From Achromobacter pestifer (GTDB taxonomy: Bacteria; Pseudomonadota; Gammaproteobacteria; Burkholderiales; Burkholderiaceae_B), in contig NZ_CADIJX010000005.1 in the NCBI RefSeq assembly GCF_902859625.1, positions 372,001 to 436,000 of the forward strand: 64,000 nt of DNA, in the 5' to 3' direction. This document shows, one piece after another, positions 1 through 10,363 of this stretch (its first letter is position 1; each line of letters begins with the position of its first letter). The notes below the pieces were generated by a model. It was not told where the DNA came from, searched no databases, and saw only the letters and a list, made by a program, of their open reading frames with translations. The position numbers and the translations under genes are program-made.

Positions 1-346
1 GACCGAAGGGCACCACGGCCCAGGCCGCCAGCGCGGGCATCAGCGTGACCACGGGGGCCACGATGAACAGCACCTTGTTGGCTTCGCTGGGGACGATGAC
101 TTCCTTCGTCAGCAGCTTGAACACGTCGGCGAAAGGTTGCAGCAACCCCTTGAAGCCGACGCGGTTCGGGCCCACGCGAACGTGCATGGCGCCGATCATC
201 TTGCGTTCCCAGTACGTCAGGTACGCGACGCACAGAATGATCGGCACGGCGATGACCACAATCTTGATGAGGGTCCAGAGGACCATCCAGACCGTCGGGC
301 CCAGCAATGCCTGCCCGTGGCTCTCAAGAACATTAAGCCATTCCAT
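1..346 (-). CDS. nuoH: NADH-quinone oxidoreductase subunit H (5' part only)
   Basis: This is the N-terminal ~115 residues of the membrane subunit of complex I that contacts the quinone site; the gene runs off the left edge. The frame begins [16 protein letters not shown] and contains the family-typical [20 protein letters not shown] and the stretch [19 protein letters not shown]. Its ATG shares one base with the TGA of nuoG, so it is translationally coupled and belongs to the same minus-strand operon. Expected full length is about 350 residues. The assignment rests on recognised motifs and operon position. Confidence 0.93.
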   Translation of the reverse strand, partial: MEWLNVLESHGQALLGPTVWMVLWTLIKIVVIAVPIILCVAYLTYWERKMIGAMHVRVGPNRVGFKGLLQPFADVFKLLTKEVIVPSEANKVLFIVAPVVTLMPALAAWAVVPFG

Positions 347-2673
347 CAGGCACGCTCCACGCTGAGTTGACCGAATGCGCCACCCAGGGCTGCGGTGTTT
401 TCAAAGGCTGCGGAAATGCGCACGGCACGATCGGCCACGGCATCATCCTGCACGGTTTCAAGCTCGACAGCGCCTTGCGCACCCGCGACGCGCACCTTGA
501 CGCCGGCCGTCAGGCCCAGGCTCGTGAGCGTACGGCCGTTCATGGCGGCAGCGGGCTTCTTCGAGGCGGGCGACGCTTGCAGCGGCTCGGAACGGCGGAC
601 CATGGCATCGGTGCGGTAGATCGGCACGTCAGCCACGCGCTCCAGGCCCGTCACGGCTTGGCCCAGGCCCAACGGGGCCTTGATGTCGTTGGACAGGCGG
701 CCTTCGATGCCGCCAGCCAGCGCGGCGTCGCGCACGGATTCGGAGGTTTCGTCGTCAAAGCCGGCCAGGTGCAGGACGTTGCCCAGCACACGCAGGACCT
801 TCCAGCCCGGGCGCGTCTGACCCAACGGCGAGACCGTGCCCTTGAAGCTCTGGGCCAGGCCTTGCGCGTTGACGTAGGTGCCCGAGGTTTCGGTGAACGG
901 CGACACCGGCAGCATGACATCGGCCCATTCGGCAGCGGCCGAACGGTACGGCGTCAGGGCGACCGCGAATTGCGCGCCACGCAGCGCGGCGATGGCTTGC
1001 TGGCCGTTGTCGGCATCCAGCAGCGGCTCGGCGTGCAGCACGACGTACGCCTTCAGCGGTTCCGCCAGCATCGCGGCGGCGGTCTTGCCGCCCTTGCCCG
1101 GAACAGCACCGGCCAGGTAACCGCCGACGGTGTTGCCGCCAGAGGTCAGGAAGCCGAACTTGCCACCGGCCAGGTCCGCCACGGCGCGGCCGTTCGCGGC
1201 CAGCGTCGATGCCTGGGCGCTGGCGACGGCCAGGTTGCCCATCAGCACGGCGGTGTTGGCGCCGGAAGCCAGGCTGGCGGCGATGATCTTGGCGTTTTCG
1301 CCCGGCGTGACCGAGGCGAATTCGGCCGGCACGGCCTGTTCGCGGGCTTGCGCCAGGGCGACGGCCACTTCGGCCAGCGCACGCGGCAGCTCGGACGGCG
1401 CCACGGTGATGCGGGCGGCGATGGGCATCAGAGGATCGTCAGCAGCGCTGTCGACCATCAGGATCTGCGTGCCGCGCTTGGCGGCCTGGCGCAGACGCTG
1501 CGCCATCAGCGGATGATCCTTGCGCAGGAACGAGCCGACGACCAGGACACGGTCCAGGTTGTCGAGTTCGGCGATGGGCATGCCCAACCACGGCGCGCCC
1601 GTCAATGCGGCGTCGAAAGCCGGATCGGTCTGGCGCAGGCGGAAGTCGATGTTCTCGGAACCCAGCGCGCGGACCAGGCGGCCCAGCAGCGCATATTCTT
1701 CGGTCGTGGCGTATTCCGACGCCAGGGCGCCGATCTGGCCGGCACCGAAGCTGTCGCGAACGCGGGACAGGCCTTGGGCCACGGCTTGCAGCGCGTCGGC
1801 CCAGGAGGCTTCCTGCCACTTGCCGTCGGTGCCCTTGATCATCGGGGCGGACAGGCGGTCTTCGCTGTTCAGGCCTTCATACGAGAAGCGGTCGCGGTCG
1901 CTGATCCAGCATTCGTTGACGGCTTCGTCTTCAAACGGGACCACGCGCATCACGCGGTCGCCCTTGACCTGGACAACCAGATTGGCGCCCAGGCTGTCGT
2001 GCGGGCTGACCGAACGGCGGCGTGCCAATTCCCAGGTACGGGCGCTGTAACGGAAGGGCTTGGAGGTCAGCGCGCCCACCGGACAGATGTCGATCATGTT
2101 GCCCGACAGTTCGGACTCGATCGAGCGGCCGACGAACGTCGTGATCTCGGAGTGTTCGCCACGGCCCAGCATGCCGAGTTCCATGACGCCGGCGATTTCC
2201 TGGCCGAAGCGCACGCAACGGGTGCAGTGGATGCAGCGGCTCATTTCCTCGGCGGAAACCAGCGGACCCAGATCCTTGTGGAATACGACGCGCTTTTCCT
2301 CTTGGTAACGCGAGGAAGAGCCACCGTAACCCACGGCCAGATCCTGCAACTGGCATTCACCGCCCTGATCGCAGATCGGGCAGTCAAGCGGGTGATTGAT
2401 GAGCAAGAATTCCATCACCGATTTCTGAGCGGCGCGAGCCTTCTCAGAGCAGGTGTGGACGACCATGCCGTTGGTCACGGGCGTGGCGCAGGCGGGCAGC
2501 GCCTTGGGCGCTTTTTCCACTTCAACCAGGCACATCCGGCAGTTGGCCGCGATGGACAGTTTCTTGTGGTAGCAGAAATGCGGCACGTAAAGCCCGACTT
2601 TCTGAGCGGCATGCATGACCATGCTGCCTTCGGGCACTTCGACCTGATTGCCGTCGACGGTTAGTTCAACCAT
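346..2673 (-). CDS. nuoG: NADH-quinone oxidoreductase subunit G
   Basis: Large Fe-S subunit of the peripheral arm of complex I, 775 residues, passing electrons from NuoF/NuoE toward the quinone site. The N-terminal ferredoxin-like domain shows [20 protein letters not shown], then the His/Cys ligand set [15 protein letters not shown], then [11 protein letters not shown] and [11 protein letters not shown] for further 4Fe-4S clusters; a long molybdopterin-oxidoreductase-like domain without obvious catalytic function follows. It starts 15 bases after nuoF, and its stop overlaps the nuoH start. Length and order match Bordetella-type nuo operons. A long open frame on the opposite strand is a GC-rich shadow. 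Confidence 0.96.
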   Translation of the reverse strand: MVELTVDGNQVEVPEGSMVMHAAQKVGLYVPHFCYHKKLSIAANCRMCLVEVEKAPKALPACATPVTNGMVVHTCSEKARAAQKSVMEFLLINHPLDCPICDQGGECQLQDLAVGYGGSSSRYQEEKRVVFHKDLGPLVSAEEMSRCIHCTRCVRFGQEIAGVMELGMLGRGEHSEITTFVGRSIESELSGNMIDICPVGALTSKPFRYSARTWELARRRSVSPHDSLGANLVVQVKGDRVMRVVPFEDEAVNECWISDRDRFSYEGLNSEDRLSAPMIKGTDGKWQEASWADALQAVAQGLSRVRDSFGAGQIGALASEYATTEEYALLGRLVRALGSENIDFRLRQTDPAFDAALTGAPWLGMPIAELDNLDRVLVVGSFLRKDHPLMAQRLRQAAKRGTQILMVDSAADDPLMPIAARITVAPSELPRALAEVAVALAQAREQAVPAEFASVTPGENAKIIAASLASGANTAVLMGNLAVASAQASTLAANGRAVADLAGGKFGFLTSGGNTVGGYLAGAVPGKGGKTAAAMLAEPLKAYVVLHAEPLLDADNGQQAIAALRGAQFAVALTPYRSAAAEWADVMLPVSPFTETSGTYVNAQGLAQSFKGTVSPLGQTRPGWKVLRVLGNVLHLAGFDDETSESVRDAALAGGIEGRLSNDIKAPLGLGQAVTGLERVADVPIYRTDAMVRRSEPLQASPASKKPAAAMNGRTLTSLGLTAGVKVRVAGAQGAVELETVQDDAVADRAVRISAAFENTAALGGAFGQLSVERA

Positions 2674-2688
2674 TGCTGTTCCTGAGAC

Positions 2689-4056
2689 CTACAGATATTG
2701 CGGGACCACACAAGACTTATGCTCGATGTGGTGCGCGAATTCGTCGCGAAAATGCTTGAGGAAGCCACGGACGGGCATGGCGGCGGCGTCACCCAGGGCG
2801 CAGATGGTGCGGCCCATGATGTTGCCCGCCACGTTGTCCAGCAAGTCCAGATCTTCCGGACGGCCGTGACCGTTTTCGATGCGATGCACCATGCGATAGA
2901 GCCAGCCCGTGCCTTCACGGCACGGCGTGCACTGACCGCAGCTTTCCTCGAAATAGAAGTACGACAAGCGCAGCAGCGACTTCACCATGCAGCGCGTTTC
3001 GTCCATGACGATCACCGCGCCAGAACCCAGCATCGAGCCGGCCTTGGCGATGGAGTCATAGTCCATCGTGCATTCCATGATGATGTCGGCAGGCAGCACC
3101 GGCGCGCTGGATCCACCGGGGATCACGGCCTTGAGCTTCTTGCCGCCACGCATGCCGCCTGCCAGTTCAAGCAGGGTCGAGAACGGGGTGCCCAGCGGAA
3201 TCTCGTAGTTGCCGGGACGTTCGACGTCGCCGGTGATCGAGAACAGCTTGGTACCGCCGTTGTTCGGCTTGCCCACTTCCAGGTAAGCCTGGCCGCTGTT
3301 GCGGATGATCCACGGCACCGCCGCGAACGTTTCGGTGTTGTTGATCGTGGTGGGCTTGCCGTACAGGCCGAAGCTGGCGGGGAACGGCGGCTTGAAGCGC
3401 GGTTGGCCCTTCTTGCCTTCCAGCGATTCCAGCAGCGCGGTTTCTTCGCCGCAGATGTAGGCGCCGTAACCGTGGAACGCATGCAGCTGGAAGCTGTAGT
3501 CCGAACCCAGGATCTTGTCGCCCAGGAAGCCGGCGGCGCGCGCCTCTTCCAGCGCTTCTTCAAAGCGCTCGTAGACTTCGAAGATTTCGCCGTGGATGTA
3601 GTTGTAGCCGACGCTGATGCCCATGGCGTAGGCTGCGATTGCCATGCCTTCAATCACGATGTGCGGATTGAAGCGCAGGATGTCGCGGTCCTTGAACGTG
3701 CCCGGCTCACCTTCGTCCGAGTTGCAGACGAGGTATTTCTGGCCCGGGAAGGCGCGCGGCATGAAGCTCCACTTCAGGCCGGTCGGAAAACCTGCGCCGC
3801 CACGGCCGCGCAGACCCGACGCCTTGACTTCGGCGATCACGTCCTCGGGCTTCAGGCCGGTGGTCAGGATCTTCTTCAGCGCTTCGTAGCCGCCGCGCTT
3901 GACGTAGTCGGCCAGGCGCCAGTTTTCGCCGTCGACATCCGCCATGATCTGCGGCGTGATGTGCCGGCCGTGCAGGCACATCGAATTGGAAGCGTCATTC
4001 AGCGGGTTGGGATCCAGCCCTTGCGCGAACTGCTTGTACAGGTCGGGCGCGTTCAT
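2689..4056 (-). CDS. nuoF: NADH-quinone oxidoreductase subunit F
   Basis: NADH-binding, FMN-containing subunit of complex I (455 residues from the chosen start). The nucleotide-binding loop [16 protein letters not shown] and the C-terminal 4Fe-4S motif [12 protein letters not shown] are both present. I chose the ATG at 4056 ([13 protein letters not shown]) because it overlaps the nuoE stop in an ATGA arrangement, which implies translational coupling; the open frame continues upstream only inside nuoE and that extension is not protein-like. All ligand cysteines are intact. Confidence 0.96.
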   Translation of the reverse strand: MNAPDLYKQFAQGLDPNPLNDASNSMCLHGRHITPQIMADVDGENWRLADYVKRGGYEALKKILTTGLKPEDVIAEVKASGLRGRGGAGFPTGLKWSFMPRAFPGQKYLVCNSDEGEPGTFKDRDILRFNPHIVIEGMAIAAYAMGISVGYNYIHGEIFEVYERFEEALEEARAAGFLGDKILGSDYSFQLHAFHGYGAYICGEETALLESLEGKKGQPRFKPPFPASFGLYGKPTTINNTETFAAVPWIIRNSGQAYLEVGKPNNGGTKLFSITGDVERPGNYEIPLGTPFSTLLELAGGMRGGKKLKAVIPGGSSAPVLPADIIMECTMDYDSIAKAGSMLGSGAVIVMDETRCMVKSLLRLSYFYFEESCGQCTPCREGTGWLYRMVHRIENGHGRPEDLDLLDNVAGNIMGRTICALGDAAAMPVRGFLKHFRDEFAHHIEHKSCVVPQYL

Positions 4057-4547
4057 GCCGACTCTCCTTGCACCTTGAGGGCCGCGACCAGCGCGTCCAG
4101 CTTCTCGTCGGTCATGCGCACGCACATATGCTTGTTGTTCACGATCAGCACGGGGGAATCGCCGCAAGCGCCCATGCATTCGCCTTCAACCAGCGTGAAC
4201 TGGCCGTCGGCAGTGGTTTGACGATAGTCGACACCCAGCTTGCGCTTGAGGTATTCGCCGGCACGGTCGCCATCGCGCAAGGCACAGGGCAGGTTCGTGC
4301 AAACGGCGATCTTGTTCTTGCCGACGGGCTTGACGTCGAACATGTTGTAGAACGTGGCGACTTCCTGCACCGCAATGGGCGGGACGCCAATGTAATTGGC
4401 CACATCTTCAATGGTTTCGGTAGCCAACCAGCCCTTCTCTTCTTGCGCGATGGCAAGCGAGGCCATGATGGCGGACTGCCGCTGGTCGGCCGGGAACTTC
4501 GCGAGTTCTCGGTCGATTTTCTGGTAGGCCTGTTCGGAAAGCAGCAT
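4053..4547 (-). CDS. nuoE: NADH-quinone oxidoreductase subunit E
   Basis: 24-kDa thioredoxin-fold subunit of complex I, 164 residues, holding one 2Fe-2S cluster next to NuoF. The ligand motifs [12 protein letters not shown] and [14 protein letters not shown] are visible. The start [19 protein letters not shown] at 4547 is preferred over the longer upstream frame because it gives the usual family length and falls just after nuoD. Its last four bases overlap the nuoF start. Confidence 0.95.
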   Translation of the reverse strand: MLLSEQAYQKIDRELAKFPADQRQSAIMASLAIAQEEKGWLATETIEDVANYIGVPPIAVQEVATFYNMFDVKPVGKNKIAVCTNLPCALRDGDRAGEYLKRKLGVDYRQTTADGQFTLVEGECMGACGDSPVLIVNNKHMCVRMTDEKLDALVAALKVQGESA

Positions 4548-4594
4548 AGTTTGAATCCGGGTTATGCGGGCGTGCTCGTGACTGTCTGGGCGGA

Positions 4595-5851
4595 TCAGCG
4601 ATCGATCTCGCCAAAAACGATGTCCTGCGTACCAATGATGGTGACGGCGTCGGCGATCATGTGACCACGCGACATCTCGTCCAGCGCTTGCAGGTGGACA
4701 AAACCGGGGGCCCGAATCTTCAGGCGGTAAGGCTTGTTGGCGCCATCCGACACCAGATAGATGCCGAATTCGCCCTTGGGATGCTCCACCGAGGCAAACG
4801 CCTCGCCCGGGGGCACGTGGAAACCTTCGGTGAAAAGCTTGAAATGGTGAATCAGCTCTTCCATGTTGGTCTTCATGGCGGTGCGCGAAGGCGGGGCGAT
4901 CTTGTGATTCTCGATCATGACCGGACCCGGATTGTTGCGCAGCCATTCCACGCACTGGCGGATGATGCGATTACTTTCACGCATTTCAGCGATGCGGACC
5001 AGATAACGGTCGTAGCAGTCGCCGTTGACACCCACGGGGATGTCGAAATCAAGCAGATCGTAGACTTCGTAAGGCTGCGTCTTGCGCAAGTCCCAGGCCA
5101 CGCCCGAGCCACGCAGCATCGGGCCGGTGAAGCCCAGCGCCTTGGCGCGGTCGGGATCGACCACGCCGATGCCCACCAGACGCTGCTTCCAGATGCGGTT
5201 GTCGGTGAGCAGCGTTTCGTACTCGTCGACGCAGGCCGGGAAGCGGTTGGTGAAGTCTTCGATGAAGTCCAGCAGCGAGCCCGAACGCGCGTCGTTCATG
5301 ATGCGCATTTCTTTGTCGCCGCGATACTTGCTGGTGTCGCCGTACTGCGGCATCGTGTCCGGCAGGTCGCGGTAGACGCCGCCCGGACGGTAGTAGGCCG
5401 CGTGCATGCGCGCGCCCGAGACCGCTTCATAGCAGTCCATCAGGTCTTCGCGTTCACGGAAGGCATACAGGAACACCGCCATGGCGCCCACGTCCAGTGC
5501 GTGCGAACCCAGCGACATCAGGTGGTTCAAGAGACGGGTGATCTCGTCGAACATCACGCGGATGTACTGGGCGCGCAGCGGCGCTTCAACGCCCAGCAGC
5601 TTTTCGATCGCCATGACGTAGGCGTGCTCGTTGCACATCATGGACACGTAGTCCAGGCGGTCCATGTAGGGCAGCGCCTGGATGTAGGTCTTGTGTTCGG
5701 CCAACTTTTCAGTGGCGCGATGCAGCAGGCCGATGTGCGGGTCGGCGCGCTGGATGACTTCGCCGTCCAGTTCCAGCACCAGGCGCAACACACCGTGCGC
5801 GGCCGGATGCTGAGGACCGAAGTTGAGCGTGTAGTTCTTGATTTCTGCCAT
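4595..5851 (-). CDS. nuoD: NADH-quinone oxidoreductase subunit D
   Basis: 49-kDa subunit of complex I (418 residues), related to the large subunit of NiFe hydrogenases and forming part of the quinone-binding cavity with NuoB and NuoH. The N-terminus [20 protein letters not shown] is diagnostic; [18 protein letters not shown] follows. It starts three bases after the nuoC stop, and 47 bases separate it from nuoE. NuoC and NuoD are separate proteins here, unlike the NuoCD fusion of enterobacteria. Confidence 0.96.
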   Translation of the reverse strand: MAEIKNYTLNFGPQHPAAHGVLRLVLELDGEVIQRADPHIGLLHRATEKLAEHKTYIQALPYMDRLDYVSMMCNEHAYVMAIEKLLGVEAPLRAQYIRVMFDEITRLLNHLMSLGSHALDVGAMAVFLYAFREREDLMDCYEAVSGARMHAAYYRPGGVYRDLPDTMPQYGDTSKYRGDKEMRIMNDARSGSLLDFIEDFTNRFPACVDEYETLLTDNRIWKQRLVGIGVVDPDRAKALGFTGPMLRGSGVAWDLRKTQPYEVYDLLDFDIPVGVNGDCYDRYLVRIAEMRESNRIIRQCVEWLRNNPGPVMIENHKIAPPSRTAMKTNMEELIHHFKLFTEGFHVPPGEAFASVEHPKGEFGIYLVSDGANKPYRLKIRAPGFVHLQALDEMSRGHMIADAVTIIGTQDIVFGEIDR

Positions 5852-5854
5852 GAT

Positions 5855-6481
5855 TTAACGCCCCAAGCCGTAGGAGTCTTCGCGGACCACGCGCGGGGTG
5901 ATCTCGCGCGGATCGATCGTGACCGGCTGGTAAATGACGCGCCGTTGTTCCGGGTCGTAACGCATTTCGACGGTGCCGGACAACGGGAAGTCCTTGCGGA
6001 ACGGGTGGCCGATGAAACCGTAGTCGGTGAGGATGCGGCGCAAGTCCGGGTGGCCTTCGAAGACGATGCCGTACAGATCGAAGGCCTCGCGCTCGAACCA
6101 GCCCACCGTCGGCCAGCATTCCATCAGCGAGGCGATGAGCGGGAATTCGTCGTCAGTGGCCCAGGTGCGGACACGCAGGCGCCAGTTGTTTTCGATCGAC
6201 AGCAGATGGATCACCACGGCAAAACGCGAGCGGTGGATCTTGGCGCTGGTTTCCTCGGGCAGCTGGCGCGTGCCGTTGCCCCAGGTCAGGTAGTCGACGC
6301 CACAGAGGTCGATACAGGTTTCAAAGCGCAGGCCGGCTTCGGCGCGCAGCTTGTTGCAGACGGAGAACCACTGCTGCGCGGGCACTTCGAGCGTCAGCTC
6401 GCCCAACGCCTCGGTCAGCGCGATATCCGCGCCGAGGGTGGTCTGCAAATTGTTTTTCAGGGTTTCGAGCCTGGTCATCAT
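5855..6481 (-). CDS. nuoC: NADH-quinone oxidoreductase subunit C
   Basis: 30-kDa subunit of complex I, 208 residues, part of the connecting module between the Fe-S chain and the quinone site; it carries no cofactor. The family signature [20 protein letters not shown] and [20 protein letters not shown] are visible near residues 130-165. It is unfused from NuoD, as in most betaproteobacteria. It lies 76 bases after nuoB and three before nuoD. Confidence 0.95.
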   Translation of the reverse strand: MMTRLETLKNNLQTTLGADIALTEALGELTLEVPAQQWFSVCNKLRAEAGLRFETCIDLCGVDYLTWGNGTRQLPEETSAKIHRSRFAVVIHLLSIENNWRLRVRTWATDDEFPLIASLMECWPTVGWFEREAFDLYGIVFEGHPDLRRILTDYGFIGHPFRKDFPLSGTVEMRYDPEQRRVIYQPVTIDPREITPRVVREDSYGLGR

Positions 6482-6557
6482 CTTGTACGCTTAGGTGAAC
6501 CGATACGCTGGTTTCGCAAGGCCCGCGGCAACAACTGCCGCCAGGCGGGGCGAAGGC

Positions 6558-7034
6558 TCAGCGCGCAATCGTGTTGGTCAGACGGATCTTGTTCTGCATT
6601 TGCAGCAAGCCGTAGACCAGCGCCTCGGCCGTGGGCGGGCAGCCCGGCACGTAGACGTCTACCGGTACGATCCGATCGCAGCCACGAACCACCGAGTACG
6701 AATAGTGGTAGTAGCCGCCGCCATTGGCACAGGAGCCCATGGAAACCACCCAGCGCGGCTCGGGCATCTGGTCATAGACCTTGCGCAGCGCCGGCGCCAT
6801 CTTGTTGCACAGCGTGCCAGCGACGATCATCAGATCGGACTGACGCGGACTGGGCCGGAAGATGATCCCGAACTGGTCCAGGTCATAACGGGCCGCGCCC
6901 GCGTGCATCATCTCAACCGCGCAACAGGCCAGACCGAAGGTCATGGGCCACATGGAGCCGGTCTTCGCCCAATTAAGGAACTTATCGGCGCTGGTTGTGA
7001 TGAACCCTTGCTTGAGAATGCCGTCTATAGCCAT
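6558..7034 (-). CDS. nuoB: NADH-quinone oxidoreductase subunit B
   Basis: PSST subunit of complex I, 158 residues, carrying the terminal N2 4Fe-4S cluster. The adjacent cysteines in [13 protein letters not shown] and the later GSCANGGG and [11 protein letters not shown] supply the ligands. The ATG at 7034 ([20 protein letters not shown]) gives the expected length; a 12-residue upstream extension to 7070 is possible but atypical. It lies 42 bases after nuoA. Confidence 0.96.
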   Translation of the reverse strand: MAIDGILKQGFITTSADKFLNWAKTGSMWPMTFGLACCAVEMMHAGAARYDLDQFGIIFRPSPRQSDLMIVAGTLCNKMAPALRKVYDQMPEPRWVVSMGSCANGGGYYHYSYSVVRGCDRIVPVDVYVPGCPPTAEALVYGLLQMQNKIRLTNTIAR

Positions 7035-7076
7035 ATTCGTCTCTGATAGCGTGCTGTGAAAAAAACCCAAGGGGGT

Positions 7077-7436
7077 TTATTCCCAGTCCAGCGCGCCCTT
7101 TTTCCATTCGTAGATGAAGCCGACGGTCAACACGGCTAGGAAAACCATGACCGTCCAGAAACCGACGAGCCCGACTGTGCCTTGGGCGATGGCCCACGGG
7201 AACAGGAACGCGATTTCCAGGTCGAAAAGAATGAACAGAATCGCCACCAGGTAGTAGCGCACGTCAAACTTCATGCGGGCGTCTTCAAACGCTTCAAAGC
7301 CGCACTCATAGGGCGACAGCTTCTCAGCGTAGGGACGCCGTGGGCCAAGGAGGGAGCCGGCCGTTAGAAGCGCGAACCCGATGAGGGTGGCCACTACGAT
7401 AAACAGCAGGACGGGAAAATACTGTTGCAGGTTCAT
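7077..7436 (-). CDS. nuoA: NADH-quinone oxidoreductase subunit A
   Basis: Small membrane subunit of complex I, 119 residues with three predicted transmembrane helices (about residues 9-31, 60-83 and 88-108). The conserved [20 protein letters not shown] loop lies between helices one and two. It is the first gene of the minus-strand nuo operon; an extended -10-like sequence sits about 30 bases upstream. Confidence 0.95.
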   Translation of the reverse strand: MNLQQYFPVLLFIVVATLIGFALLTAGSLLGPRRPYAEKLSPYECGFEAFEDARMKFDVRYYLVAILFILFDLEIAFLFPWAIAQGTVGLVGFWTVMVFLAVLTVGFIYEWKKGALDWE

Positions 7437-7467
7437 TCAGGCGTCCGTCAAATGCGCAAACCTTAGG

Positions 7468-7476
7468 ATTGTAGCA
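7468..7476 (-). promoter_or_regulatory. Putative nuo operon promoter (extended -10)
   Basis: On the minus strand the sequence TGCTACAAT forms an extended -10 element (TGN plus TACAAT) about 30 bases before nuoA. I see no good -35 hexamer at the usual distance, which is typical of extended -10 promoters. This is a motif-based inference only. Confidence 0.45.
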
Positions 7477-7639
7477 TTCGCGTGGTTACTTCTGGCTGAA
7501 CTCTGTAGCTTGAACAGAGGGTGAAAGACTGCATTCCTTAAATGGAACAATCGCAGTTTTCGAAGGCAGATCCGCAAGGATACAGGACTCGCCTGACAAG
7601 CACCTGCCGCACCAGGAAAATCACACGCTGGATAAAAAA

Positions 7640-7663
7640 AAAGCCACCCCGGAAGGTGGCTTT
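7640..7663 (-). terminator. Intrinsic terminator after the porin gene
   Basis: Perfect 9-bp stem AAAGCCACC / GGTGGCTTT with a six-base loop, followed on the minus strand by a run of about nine U. It closes transcription of the porin. Two more perfect hairpins lie between it and the porin stop codon, at 7667-7688 (9-bp stem, CGAA loop) and 7712-7727 (6-bp stem). Confidence 0.9.
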
Positions 7664-7734
7664 ATACGAACGGGCCGAAGCCCGTTCGTTCGCTTTCGCT
7701 CTGAATCCAGACAGGGCTTGCGCCCTGCGTTGGA

Positions 7735-8850
7735 TTAGAAGCGGTGGCGGATACCGACGCCGACGGCGGTCGACTTCAGGTCGTCGATGAAGGCGTAGTT
7801 CTTGGCATACGAACCGTAGGCGTACAGGTTCGTGCGCTTCGACAGGTCGTAGGTGTAGCCCAGCGAGTACACCTGGGTGCTTTCGTCGCCGCCAGTCAAC
7901 TTGTTGTTGCTGGGGTCAACCATTTGCCACGAACCGAACAGGCTGCTTGCGCCGCCGATCGGGGCGGACAGGCCGACCATGTACGAGTTGGCCTTGAAGC
8001 CATCAGCAAAGGCGTTGGCGCCGAAGTTGATGCTGCCCAGGTTGGTGTCGACGCCTTGACCAGCGAACCAGCCGTCGGTCGTGCGAGCGTAGGCCAAAGC
8101 CAGCTTCACGACTTCAAAGTCGTACGAACCGCCGATGGCGTACTGACGCGGGGTAGCGTCGGTCGAAGCCGTCGACAGCTTGTTCGAAGCGTTCAGTTGG
8201 TCGTACGTCAGAGCGACGTTCAGGGGGCCGTTGACGTAGCGCAGACCGGTCGTGATGGCGCGGGTGTTGTCGGCGGTCTTGAAGCCGGTTTGAGCGGTGT
8301 TGGTGTCGTTCACGTTGAACGAGTAGCCGACGCCGAACTGGAAGCCGCTGAACGACGGGGTCTGATACATGACCATGTTGTCGTAGCGGTTGGTGTTCGC
8401 GGCGCTCAGAGCCACGCCGATGTTAGCTTGACCGAAGCCAGCGCCAAACGGATCGATCGAGCCGAAGTACTTCGACGCGATGTTGGTTTGACGACCGAAG
8501 TCCAGTTGGCCCCAGCTGTCGCTGGCCAGACCGACGGTGGCTTGACGACCGAACAGGCGGCCGCCTTGAGCGGAGTTGCCGTTACCGGAGTTGAAACCCG
8601 ATTCCAGTTGGAAAACAGCGCGCAGGCCGTCACCCAGGTCTTCCGAGCCACGCAGACCCCAGCGCGAACCGTTCTGGACGCCGTTGATCATGCCGAAACG
8701 GCTGCCGTTCACGGCATCGTTCGCAGCACCGCTGATCTTGTTGTAGCCGAGGCCCGTGTCGATGATGCCGTACAGGGTGACAGACGTTTCTGCCTGGGCG
8801 ACACCGGCAAAACCGGCGAGCAGGGCGGCAGCGAGCAGAGTCTTTTTCAT
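7735..8850 (-). CDS. General outer-membrane porin (trimeric, Bordetella/Achromobacter type)
   Basis: A 371-residue porin of the Gram-negative OmpC-like porin_4 family that lets small hydrophilic solutes cross the outer membrane. Residues 1-20 (MKKTLLAAALLAGFAGVAQA) are a cleavable signal peptide; the mature protein begins ETSVTLYGIIDTGLGY, and the C-terminus VGVGIRHRF ends in the aromatic residue needed for barrel assembly. GSRWGLRGSEDLGDGLRAVF is a classic strand motif of betaproteobacterial porins. It has its own terminator and a GGAGA ribosome site seven bases before the ATG. Solute specificity cannot be told from sequence. Confidence 0.92.
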   Translation of the reverse strand: MKKTLLAAALLAGFAGVAQAETSVTLYGIIDTGLGYNKISGAANDAVNGSRFGMINGVQNGSRWGLRGSEDLGDGLRAVFQLESGFNSGNGNSAQGGRLFGRQATVGLASDSWGQLDFGRQTNIASKYFGSIDPFGAGFGQANIGVALSAANTNRYDNMVMYQTPSFSGFQFGVGYSFNVNDTNTAQTGFKTADNTRAITTGLRYVNGPLNVALTYDQLNASNKLSTASTDATPRQYAIGGSYDFEVVKLALAYARTTDGWFAGQGVDTNLGSINFGANAFADGFKANSYMVGLSAPIGGASSLFGSWQMVDPSNNKLTGGDESTQVYSLGYTYDLSKRTNLYAYGSYAKNYAFIDDLKSTAVGVGIRHRF

Positions 8851-9308
8851 TTAAGAAATCTCCGTTGATTTGAGTGACAAGAGCAGCAATCCAGCAAACC
8901 AGCCTGCCGCCCCCCTAACTCCGCGAAGGGAAGTTGACGCTATTGCATCAAAAATCGGGGGGACTGGCTATGGTCGGCGTCAGAAAAGTGCAGGTTTGCG
9001 ACACCCTTGTTGGGATATTGCAACATTGCCCGAGCATGGCGCCAAAGCTGCTAGGGCTAACCCTAGGCAAAACAGGCAAGCCCGTATTCATGCGACTTTC
9101 AGCCCTGCCCCTAATTATTTCATGCACTTTGGGGTCCTGCTTTCAAACGCCTTTCCGGCCGAATTCAATCCGCTTTTGGTTTTATAGCCTGTTGCCGCAG
9201 CGAGTGGGCCGCGGGTCACGGCCGGGTATGGCGGGCAAGTTGAATAACATTGTTATTAATAAAAATCATCGATATGATCTATCGCACCTCATCGCCTTTT
9301 GCGCCCCC
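8851..9308. other. Divergent intergenic region between porin and TetR gene
   Basis: About 460 bases with no convincing gene. The porin leader and its ribosome site lie at the left. A 6-bp inverted repeat, CTAGGG / CCCTAG, with four-base loop lies at 9051-9066. The right part (9240-9290) turns AT-rich and carries two palindromes suggestive of a TetR operator. Short open frames here lack ribosome sites and look random. Confidence 0.6.
9244..9258. promoter_or_regulatory. Palindrome, candidate operator of the TetR gene
   Basis: AATAACA-T-TGTTATT is a perfect 7-1-7 inverted repeat about 50 bases before the TetR start. A second repeat, ATCAT-CGAT-ATGAT, lies at 9266-9279. Both sit where the promoter is expected, in AT-rich DNA unlike the surroundings. 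Autoregulation is inferred, not shown. Confidence 0.55.
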
Positions 9309-9923
9309 ATGCCCTCCTCCACTGCCCGCACCGACCGCAATGAACGCCTGAGCGCGCTACGCCGCCAGATGATTCTGGACGCCGCCCAGCGCGTGTTTGA
9401 ACGGGATGGACTGGAAAAGACCACGATTCGCGCGATTGCCAAGGAGGCCGGCTGCACCACCGGCGCCATCTATCCATGGTTCGCCGGCAAAGAGACCATC
9501 TATGGCGCACTGCTGGATGAATCGCTGCAACGGTTGCATGCGCACCTGGCCGACGCGGCAGGTACCGGCAACGCGGCCGCGGCCGCACGCGGGGCCATTC
9601 GCGTTTTCTTCGGGTACTACGCCGAACGGCGAACCGATTTTTCGCTGGGCATGTATCTCTTCCAGGGACTGGGGCCGCGCGGCCTGGGGCGTGAAATGGA
9701 CGAGAAGCTCAATGCCCGCCTGCGGCAATGCGTGGATCTGCTGGGTGAGGCCCTTGCGCGCACCAAAGGCTGGGACGCCGCGACCGTGGCGATTGAACAG
9801 ATGAATCTCTTCACTTACCTGATGGGTCTGCTGCTGCTGCTGCACACCCACCGACTGAAGTCCCTGGGCCAGCACGCCGACGCGCTGCTGGACAACTACT
9901 GCCTCGCCCTGGAGCAACGATGA
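9309..9923 (+). CDS. TetR/AcrR-family transcriptional regulator
   Basis: A 204-residue repressor-type regulator. The N-terminal helix-turn-helix spans roughly residues 20-65 (TTIRAIAKEAGCTTGAIYPW followed by FAGKETIYGALLDE); the rest is a ligand-binding domain with no recognisable ligand. The ATG at 9309 (MPSSTARTDRNERLS) is chosen because upstream codons belong to the AT-rich palindrome region. Its stop overlaps the next ATG by four bases, so the thioesterase is translationally coupled and both may be controlled by this protein. Confidence 0.85.
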   Translation: MPSSTARTDRNERLSALRRQMILDAAQRVFERDGLEKTTIRAIAKEAGCTTGAIYPWFAGKETIYGALLDESLQRLHAHLADAAGTGNAAAAARGAIRVFFGYYAERRTDFSLGMYLFQGLGPRGLGREMDEKLNARLRQCVDLLGEALARTKGWDAATVAIEQMNLFTYLMGLLLLLHTHRLKSLGQHADALLDNYCLALEQR

Positions 9924-10363
9924 CCTCAACCGTTCTGGCCGCTGACGCCGACGCCCCGCTGATCAGCCTGGCCGACTTCCATATCCTGCTGGCCGACCAG
10001 CATCCGTTTTCGCTGCTGCTGGGGATCGACATCCTGCACATCGGCCATGGCACGGCGCGCGCCGTGCTGCCGGCCAGGGACGCCCATCAGCGCCTGGGCG
10101 GCATTGTCGCGGGCCCGATGCTGATGGGGCTGGCGGACCTGGCCATGTATGCCGCCGTGGTGGGGGCAACCGGCCAGACGCATGCCGTCACGGCCAGCCT
10201 GACCATCAATTTCCTGCGTAAAAGCCCCGCTGGCGCGATTTACGCCGACGCCCGCCTGCTGAAAGTGGGCCGCCTGTCCGCGGGCGAAGTGATCCTGACC
10301 GGCGAGGGCTCGGACGAACCGCTGGCCCATATCGTGAGCACGTGGTCCGTGCCCAAGCCATGA
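9920..10363 (+). CDS. PaaI-type hotdog-fold thioesterase
   Basis: A 147-residue single-domain hotdog protein of the PaaI/YbgC-like acyl-CoA thioesterase group. The family pattern is seen in HQRLGGIVAGPMLMGLADLA (the helix with the catalytic acidic residue region) and TASLTINFLRKSP on the central strand. It is coupled by ATGA overlaps to the TetR gene before it and the dehydrogenase fragment after it. Such proteins hydrolyse aryl- or acyl-CoA thioesters in the cytoplasm; the substrate here is unknown. Confidence 0.8.
   Translation: MTSTVLAADADAPLISLADFHILLADQHPFSLLLGIDILHIGHGTARAVLPARDAHQRLGGIVAGPMLMGLADLAMYAAVVGATGQTHAVTASLTINFLRKSPAGAIYADARLLKVGRLSAGEVILTGEGSDEPLAHIVSTWSVPKP

Noticed and set aside
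367..2664. A 765-codon open frame on the plus strand opposite nuoG
   Set aside because: It mirrors nuoG almost exactly, has histidine/arginine/glutamine-rich low-complexity composition, no ribosome site and no family resemblance; it is a GC-skew shadow, like the long frames opposite nuoF, nuoD, the pump genes and the ABC ATPase.
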